Source of the DNA: Pseudomonadota bacterium | Lineage (GTDB): Bacteria; Pseudomonadota; Gammaproteobacteria; Pseudomonadales; Moraxellaceae | Length of the DNA stretch: 50,614 bases | Direction: 5' to 3' | NCBI GenBank assembly: GCA_021804355.1 | Contig: JAJZHP010000003.1 | Coordinates: forward strand, 1 to 50,614 | Part shown: piece by piece, positions 46,701 to 50,614 of the stretch | Position numbering within the stretch: the first letter of the stretch is position 1 | How the letters are laid out: each line of letters begins with the position of its first letter | Program-made: the position numbers and the translations under genes | Notes under the pieces: model-generated | Databases searched by the model: none | The model's input: only the letters and a program-made list of their open reading frames with translations | Told to the model about the DNA's origin: nothing

Positions 46701-47384
46701 GGGGGGGCTGAGCAAGGGAACTTCATGCATGCCCAGTTGGAGTGGTTAGCCCGAGAAGGCTGGAATAAGACCACAGACCAGGGTTTTCAACGGCGCCTGA
46801 CCAAGCAGGATTGGGCGCCAGCGCAGGACTTAAGCGCATGGCTAAGTCGGCTGGTATCCATGCCTCTGCCTGAGTTAGGGGTTTCGTTGAACCAGCTTGA
46901 CGTCACGATGCCTGAAATGGAGTTCTGGTTTTCCTATGGCCATGTGATGACAGCGCAGATCGATGCATTCTGTGAAACGCATCTATTTCCCGGTCAGCCG
47001 CGCCCCAAGCTACCGCCTCGGTCATTGCATGGCATGCTCAAGGGCTATATCGACCTGGTCGTTGAACATGAGGGGCGTTACTGGGTGATTGACTATAAGT
47101 CCAACAAGCTAGGTGCGAATGATCTCGCTTATCAAGGTCTGGCGTTGAGGGATAATATGCTCAAGCATCGTTATGATCTCCAGGGTATGATTTATCTGCT
47201 GGCCTTGCATAGACTGCTGCGCCAGCGTTTAAACGATTACTACGATCCCTCTCATCATTTGGGTGGGGCTCTTTTTTATTATCTGCGCGGTGTGAATCAT
47301 CCAGGGCAGAGCGTACTTGCTATGCGGCCCAGTCAAGACATGCTTGAGCTTTTCGATAGGCTGTTACAGGGAGAGACAGCATGA
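43776..47384 (+). CDS. recB: Exodeoxyribonuclease V subunit beta (RecB)
   Basis: 3'-5' helicase plus nuclease of RecBCD; 1202 residues. Walker A is EASAGTGKTWTL (19-30), followed by superfamily-1 motifs MTFTRAATQEL, ALIDEFQDTAPVQYDIF (Walker B), GDPKQSIYAFRGAD, KIVTIHKSKGLEYPLV and RLLYVAMTRARH. The C-terminal nuclease has GYIDLV and VIDYKSNKLG with D1106 and K1108, so the RecB nuclease site is intact. Starts 3 bases after recC; overlaps recD by four bases (ATGA). Confidence 0.97.
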   Translation: MSQTLDVLRFPLKGSALIEASAGTGKTWTLAALYLRLVLGHGGEHAYRRPLQVSEILVMTFTRAATQELVQRIRERLLAAAVGFREGRGAPGDAFLQALLDDTPSEEAKRSAAYRLQLAAEAMDDAAIFTIDAWCQRILREHAFDSGCRFDETLVAEDVQIFEDAARDYWRQQVYPMSRQQLDRLLPHWKDFSSLKQEVNRLRRHEALIPDADDQLSVLLDGYYQRLSTLKRGWDQRVVKMRSWFEQQWGIDAKCFNGQKIREGWVKGWMDGLESWASSDTQVHPVLSESAWNRLSCQGIQEAYKGKDAIPSVFDKVMVLRAELAKLPSLKSLILQQASRQIVQRMQFLKNQAGQLSFSDLQDRLHQALHSEQAEVLRMRVIAQYPVALIDEFQDTAPVQYDIFNQLYRVAENHDGLGLFLIGDPKQSIYAFRGADIHSYISARAATQGRHYRLDTNFRSSASLVAAVNGLFNHAEKDAVHFPRGAFGFRGETGNPLPFEPVQAKGRPEVLQRQGQPLAALTCWYSQPSEGTDQVDSKQVLAEQCAEHIVGLLQDTTAGFRNPTGALERIKPADIAILVRDRHEAAMLQRALTNRAVASVYLSDKNSVFATPEAEDILHWLRAMADPRDASRVRRALVTRSVNLPLSTLLQRMSDDVAWEAQVNRMAHLHEVWGGQGVLAALRQFIFRHHLPAQLLAQSGGERCLTNLLHVAELLQQASHQVQGELALIRWLQDQIQSDHPSAEESLLRLESEAALVKIVTIHKSKGLEYPLVYLPFADALKQSSSSTLFFLPIRQEDSNILDFSLSASAWQAFYQAQLEENLRLLYVAMTRARHALFLGIQDNKPEAEPKQMAALQYLLKGSAQPPEILWSDHLQALQTEYVDINLLAITAPVPVSVLKNSAQPEVLIDSPVYQAKIEKDWSLRSYSFLTRALVYQPQTMPPAIARLLEDADEEFDDDGQMITQEQLAPWHALKGGAEQGNFMHAQLEWLAREGWNKTTDQGFQRRLTKQDWAPAQDLSAWLSRLVSMPLPELGVSLNQLDVTMPEMEFWFSYGHVMTAQIDAFCETHLFPGQPRPKLPPRSLHGMLKGYIDLVVEHEGRYWVIDYKSNKLGANDLAYQGLALRDNMLKHRYDLQGMIYLLALHRLLRQRLNDYYDPSHHLGGALFYYLRGVNHPGQSVLAMRPSQDMLELFDRLLQGETA

Positions 47385-49213
47385 GAGCATCAGGGCAGTT
47401 GCAGCCATTAAGCCTGGCTTTTGCACGATTTATCGATAACCTGCACAGCACCTCATCGTCACCCTTGTTGCTGGCCAGTGCCGTGCTGGCTGAGTTGGAA
47501 AGCCGTGGTCATAGCTGTTTGCCCTTAGATGCGTTGCTCGAGCCGCCCTGGGCAGCGGAGGATCTGCCCCGTAGCCAGGCGGCTTGGGTTGAAGCTCTGA
47601 CAGCCTGCCCGCAAGTCTGGTCGACGCAAGATGAAGATGCACATCAACCTCTGGTTCTTGAGTATGGACGCTTGTATTTACGTCGCTACTGGCGCTATGA
47701 AACTCATATTGCACAGGCTTTGCTGGTGCGAGCCAATCGTCCTACCGGGGTGGCAGCAGCCGAGGTCAAAGCCAAATTGGACGAGTTTTTTTCCGCCTCG
47801 GCAGGTGTGGAGCCGGATTGGCAAAAAATAGCCTGTGCCCTGGCTGTACGCAGCCATTTATCGATCATCACCGGAGGTCCAGGTACGGGTAAGACCTATA
47901 CCGTAGCTAGGGTGATCGCCTTGCTTCAGGCCATGCATGAGGCTCCCCAGCGGTTTGCGCTGGCTGCTCCTACCGGCAAGGCCGCTGCCCGTTTGAAAGC
48001 ATCTATCGACTTGGCGATGAAATCACTGGAACTTGAAAGCACTCTGGTGGCCACGACTCTGCATAAACTGCTGGGAGCCCGTCAGGACACCCGATCCTAT
48101 ACCCATCATGCTGGATATCCGTTAGAGGTAGATATCGTTATTGTCGATGAGTCCTCGATGATCCCTCTGGAGATGATGGCCGCCTTACTCCATGCGCTAC
48201 CTGAACAGGCTATCCTGATTTTATTGGGCGATAAGGATCAACTGGCTTCGGTAGAATCAGGATCGGTGCTGGGCGATTTATGCCGTGAAGCGGAAATGGG
48301 AGGTTATACGCCGGAGACGGTAGCCTACGTCAGAGCCGCGGCGGGTGAGGAATTACCCCTGCAGTATCAAGGGCATCAAGGTGGACTGGCCCAACAAACG
48401 GTCATGCTCAGGCAAACGAAGCGTTTTGAGGCGGTCATTGGTGATCTGGCGACGTTGATCAACTCAGGACAACGGCAGGCTACCCTGAATTATTTACGCC
48501 AACAGGATGCAAGCCAGGCATTGCGCTGGATACAACATGCTAGGGTTGCCGACTTGCTGGATATCGCCTTGGAAGGCACAGCTACCTGGCCGGGATATCA
48601 CGCCTATACCCATCTGCTCTCATCATGTCCGCCGGCTGGTGATTTGCCCAGGCACGAAGCCTGGGTCTGCCAGGTGCTGAGCGCTTTTGAACAGGTACGC
48701 ATCCTGTGCGTGTTACGCGAAGGTCCCTGGGGGGTCAGCGGACTGAATGCTGCCATTGAGAAGCGTTTAACAGAACAGGGTAGGATAGTTCGCCAGGGTG
48801 AATGGTACTGTGGGCGCCCGGTGATGATCCTACGCAATGACTTTGCCTTGGGCGTAGCCAATGGTGATGTCGGCATGGCTTTGCCGGATGCTCATCACCC
48901 TGAGGTATTGCGCGTCTATTTTATGGAAGGCAAGCAGGTGCGTGGCATACTGGCTTCACGCCTGCGCGATTTGGATACCGCTTTTGCCATGACCGTGCAT
49001 AAATCCCAGGGATCTGAATTTGAGCACACCCTGGTGGTATTGCCTCCTGAGCCTGTACCGGTTCTTACCCGGGAATTGATTTATACCGGGATCACACGTA
49101 CGCGACGTTACCTGACCTTGGTAACCCCCCAGGTCTCGGTGTTGGAACAGGCCATCGATACACCGACCCGGCGCGAAAGTGGGCTCTATGAACGTATAGC
49201 TCAGGGTAAATGA
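47381..49213 (+). CDS. recD: Exodeoxyribonuclease V subunit alpha (RecD)
   Basis: 5'-3' helicase of RecBCD, 610 residues, as in E. coli (608). Walker A is ITGGPGTGKTYTV (163-175) with K171, Walker B IVIVDESSMIPLEMM near 248-262, GDKDQLASVESGSVLGDL next, and the C-terminal MTVHKSQGSEFEHTLVVLP. Completes recC-recB-recD. Downstream begins repeat-rich accessory DNA. Confidence 0.97.
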   Translation: MRASGQLQPLSLAFARFIDNLHSTSSSPLLLASAVLAELESRGHSCLPLDALLEPPWAAEDLPRSQAAWVEALTACPQVWSTQDEDAHQPLVLEYGRLYLRRYWRYETHIAQALLVRANRPTGVAAAEVKAKLDEFFSASAGVEPDWQKIACALAVRSHLSIITGGPGTGKTYTVARVIALLQAMHEAPQRFALAAPTGKAAARLKASIDLAMKSLELESTLVATTLHKLLGARQDTRSYTHHAGYPLEVDIVIVDESSMIPLEMMAALLHALPEQAILILLGDKDQLASVESGSVLGDLCREAEMGGYTPETVAYVRAAAGEELPLQYQGHQGGLAQQTVMLRQTKRFEAVIGDLATLINSGQRQATLNYLRQQDASQALRWIQHARVADLLDIALEGTATWPGYHAYTHLLSSCPPAGDLPRHEAWVCQVLSAFEQVRILCVLREGPWGVSGLNAAIEKRLTEQGRIVRQGEWYCGRPVMILRNDFALGVANGDVGMALPDAHHPEVLRVYFMEGKQVRGILASRLRDLDTAFAMTVHKSQGSEFEHTLVVLPPEPVPVLTRELIYTGITRTRRYLTLVTPQVSVLEQAIDTPTRRESGLYERIAQGK

Positions 49214-49226
49214 ACTCGAAGCCTCA

Positions 49227-49335
49227 TGCTTTACAGGGTGCGGTGTGAGTGGGAGATTCATTGAGAAGTCATGATATTGCCCCTGAAGGGTCATGTATGT
49301 AGAAGATGCTTGCAGGTAAGTATCTGATCATCCCA
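49227..49335 (+). repeat. 109-bp direct repeat, copy 1
   Basis: This stretch matches 50506-50614 at all but one of 109 positions (T at 49328 is C in the other copy). It begins TGCTTTACAGGGTGCGG, contains CCCCTGAAGGGTCATG and ends in CATCCCA, where the second copy is cut by the window edge. The copies lie 1279 bases apart and enclose the mazEF-type genes. It is probably part of a mobile element that I cannot name. Confidence 0.9.
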
Positions 49336-49422
49336 AGGAAGGGAACCATGACATCGACTTCAATGATGCAGCGGATATTTTTTATCACCCCATGCTGTCC
49401 CCCTGCCGGACGATCGGGTTGT

Positions 49423-49452
49423 TTATCAGTTTGTGCGTAAAACACCGCCATT
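49423..49452 (-). repeat. 30-bp dispersed repeat (copy 2)
   Basis: The complement matches 26509-26538 at 29 of 30 bases, including 21 contiguous (GTTTTACGCACAAACTGATA, then A). In this copy the 5' half of the hairpin is not preserved, so it looks like a partial IS end. Confidence 0.7.
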
Positions 49453-49597
49453 TCCTTCCTTACCACTGAGACGAGGGTGTCTATGGAGAGTGCGTAATTG
49501 TCAGGGAACTGCCTCATAGTGTAAATCCTAGTGCAGGAGCAGGCCAAGACGCAGAAGTTCGAGCGCGACAACTCAGCGGGCATGAGTCTTTAAATAC

Positions 49598-49647
49598 TCG
49601 TTGCATGTAACGAATGGATCACACATAATGTTTCATGTAACGAATGG
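49598..49647 (+). promoter_or_regulatory. mazEF promoter with repeated operator boxes
   Basis: TTGCAT (49601-49606), a 17-base spacer and CATAAT (49624-49629) form the likely promoter. CATGTAACGAATGG occurs twice, at 49604-49617 and 49634-49647, exactly 30 bases apart, so both boxes face the same side of the helix. The first box is the right half of a near-palindrome TCGTTGCATGTAACGA (49598-49613). One box overlaps the -35 and the other the transcription start, as expected for autorepression by the antitoxin or antitoxin-toxin complex. Confidence 0.65.
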
Positions 49648-49658
49648 GAGGCTTGGAG

Positions 49659-49877
49659 ATGGCAACCGTTAACCAGCGTGTTCAAAAGCACCGCGATGCA
49701 CTGCGCATGGCGGGGCTTCGTCCGGTTCAAATCTGGGTGCCAGACACGCGCCACCCCGACTTCGCGGAGGAGTGTCGCCGCCAATGCCTGCTTGTGGCTC
49801 AGGCCGACAGCGCCGACACCGCCATGCAGCAGTTTATGGATGAGGCATTAACCGACGTGGACGGCTGGACGGAATGA
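49659..49877 (+). CDS. MazE-like antitoxin (DUF3018 type)
   Basis: A 72-residue antitoxin: MATVNQRVQKHRDALRMAG, LRPVQIWVPDTRHPDFAEEC and an acidic tail ending DEALTDVDGWTE. This is the MazE-like DUF3018 family whose genes precede MazF-type toxins. ATG 49659 follows TTGGAG; an in-frame ATG at 49644 lies too near the operator. The stop overlaps the toxin start (ATGATG junction), so the pair is translationally coupled. Its codon use and sequence are typical of genes shared widely by plasmids and islands. Confidence 0.9.
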   Translation: MATVNQRVQKHRDALRMAGLRPVQIWVPDTRHPDFAEECRRQCLLVAQADSADTAMQQFMDEALTDVDGWTE

Positions 49878-50200
49878 TGCGCGGCGACCTTGTGACCATC
49901 GCCATGCAGGGCGACTTTGGCAAGCCACGGCCTGCGCTTGTGGTTCAGGCTAATCTGTTCAACGAGAACGGCAGCGTTACCGTGCTGCCCATCACCAGCA
50001 CTCTTGTTGCCGCGCCGTTGCTGCGCGTGACAATTCAGCCGAGTGCAGAGAACGGCCTGCAGAAACCATCACAGGTGATGGTGGACAAGGCCATGACGGT
50101 GAAGCGCGACAAGGTAGGGCCGACTTTTGGCCATATCGATGCGGATGCATGGGTGGAAATTGAGCGTTGCTTGGCCGTGTTCCTGGGGATTGCGAAATAA
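49874..50200 (+). CDS. MazF/PemK-family mRNA interferase toxin
   Basis: A 108-residue toxin. It begins MRGDLVTIAMQGDFGKPRPA, the PemK/MazF beta-barrel start with the conserved RGD-V and GKPRPALVV. Further family features are VTVLPITSTL (strand pair), the PSQVMVDKAMTV segment with catalytic-region residues, and GHIDADAWVEIERCLAVFLG helix. It cleaves mRNA at short motifs in family members. Start is ATG 49874 or 49877. Appears intact. Confidence 0.92.
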   Translation: MMRGDLVTIAMQGDFGKPRPALVVQANLFNENGSVTVLPITSTLVAAPLLRVTIQPSAENGLQKPSQVMVDKAMTVKRDKVGPTFGHIDADAWVEIERCLAVFLGIAK

Positions 50201-50255
50201 ACAGGGCATGGAAATTCAACTTGCTGGTTTTAAGGGGATTTCAAGTTGCTGCTAA

Positions 50256-50390
50256 CAGAGGTTGCTGGTGCAGAAGTTGGGTGAGATTCCGGCCGACGTG
50301 CAGCAACAACTGGAACATGCTGATAGTTTGCAATTGCAAAGCATATTGCAGCGTGTATGGAGTGCTAAGCAGTGGGAAGACTTGTTTTAA
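50256..50390 (+). pseudogene. C-terminal remnant of a DUF4351/Rpn-like nuclease-transposase
   Basis: An open frame bounded by stops reads QRLLVQKLGEIPADVQQQLE, then HADSLQLQSILQRVWSAKQW and EDLF before TAA. The pattern (arm ending LG-x-IP, then A-x-S-x-x-L, and a final short helix ending x-LF) matches the C-terminal DUF4351 tail of PD-(D/E)XK Rpn-like proteins. The catalytic N-terminal portion is absent. The call rests on a short match. Confidence 0.4.
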
Positions 50391-50505
50391 CTCTGGCCTG
50401 CTGCGTTTGAATGGATCAGGAACTTGAACCCTAATGCCTTGTAAGTAAGGTGTTTTGACCGAACCCAAGCAAGACTTTGCTTGAGCCACATCATGTCGAA
50501 GCGTC

Positions 50506-50614
50506 TGCTTTACAGGGTGCGGTGTGAGTGGGAGATTCATTGAGAAGTCATGATATTGCCCCTGAAGGGTCATGTATGTAGAAGATGCTTGCAGGTAAGT
50601 ATCTGACCATCCCA
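50506..50614 (+). repeat. 109-bp direct repeat, copy 2 (cut by window edge)
   Basis: Near-identical to 49227-49335 (one mismatch). The match continues to the last base of the window, so the true repeat may be longer. It closes the segment that carries the mazEF-type genes and the DUF4351-like tail. Confidence 0.9.

Larger units (their letters stand above)
49214..49658. other. Repeat-rich gap upstream of mazE
   Basis: About 445 bases without an assignable gene. It holds copy 1 of a 109-bp direct repeat (49227-49335), the inverted copy of a 30-bp IS-like repeat (49423-49452) and the toxin-antitoxin promoter (49598-49647). A minus-strand frame of about 100 codons (49269-49583) crosses these repeats; it has no recognisable domain and is not called. 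Confidence 0.5.
50201..50614. other. Accessory tail: protein remnant, hairpin and repeat
   Basis: No intact gene. It holds a truncated DUF4351-like protein tail (50256-50390), a 7-bp hairpin CAAGCAA-GACT-TTGCTTG (50466-50483) and copy 2 of the 109-bp repeat (50506 to the window end). Confidence 0.5.

Noticed and set aside
49269-49583. 104-codon minus-strand frame near the 109-bp repeat, considered as a transposase
   Set aside because: No DDE, HUH or other transposase motif; it crosses several repeats, so it is more likely debris.
1-50614. CRISPR array, prophage, rRNA or riboswitch
   Set aside because: No regularly spaced repeats, phage structural genes, rRNA segments or recognisable riboswitch cores were found on reading both strands.

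Overview
The window is a chromosomal segment of a gammaproteobacterium of the Pseudomonadales/Oceanospirillales type. This rests on gene content and order, not on a database match: rnt-pyrC facing motY-argG, nadK-yeaC, the DUF2797 gene overlapping pepN, a giant NAD-dependent glutamate dehydrogenase, class 2 pyrD, RNase T and a complete recC-recB-recD operon. MotY implies a polar flagellum driven by sodium ions. Genus cannot be fixed from the sequence alone.

Layout. 1-640: scrap DNA with the C-terminal part of a TnpB gene and an IS-end-like repeat. 640-1911: MFS exporter. 2230-2320: tRNA-Ser(GGA). 2431-5055: dnaX-ybaB-recR replication/repair operon. 5044-6706: rnt-pyrC (minus strand). 6963-9304: motY and argG. 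9296-10703: nth and a stand-alone soluble RnfB-like ferredoxin (minus). 10787-12214: FAAH-like amidase. 12215-13003: mostly non-coding. 13004-16725: an unusual operon of a coiled-coil protein, a double cyclic-nucleotide-binding/rhodanese fusion, NAD kinase and YeaC. 16765-17470: a decayed parDE toxin-antitoxin locus and a small unknown gene. 17520-22185: a four-gene drug/aromatic-acid efflux operon (OMF, FUSC, DUF1656, HlyD; minus). 22391-26226: DUF6231, DUF2797 and pepN. 26227-26719: TnpB 5' remnant and an IS200/IS605-like hairpin. 26720-33814: a four-gene envelope module (DUF1302 barrel, DUF1329, YCF48-type beta-propeller, MMPL/RND transporter). 33817-39483: gdhB-type dehydrogenase and pyrD. 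39607-40109: yefM-yoeB toxin-antitoxin. 40362-49213: recCBD. 49214-50614: repeat-rich DNA with a mazEF-type pair between two copies of a 109-bp direct repeat, plus a DUF4351-like protein tail.

How it works together. Core blocks (DNA replication and recombinational repair, pyrimidine and arginine synthesis, NADP supply, glutamate catabolism) are separated by short accessory patches. Those patches hold three toxin-antitoxin loci (one broken), TnpB/IS debris, dispersed repeats and an efflux operon. The most promising little-understood system is the DUF1302-DUF1329-YCF48-MMPL operon, whose parts span the envelope: outer-membrane barrel, periplasmic soluble protein, periplasmic propeller and inner-membrane pump. 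The coiled-coil/cNMP-rhodanese/NAD-kinase operon is the second candidate. No CRISPR array, prophage or rRNA was seen.
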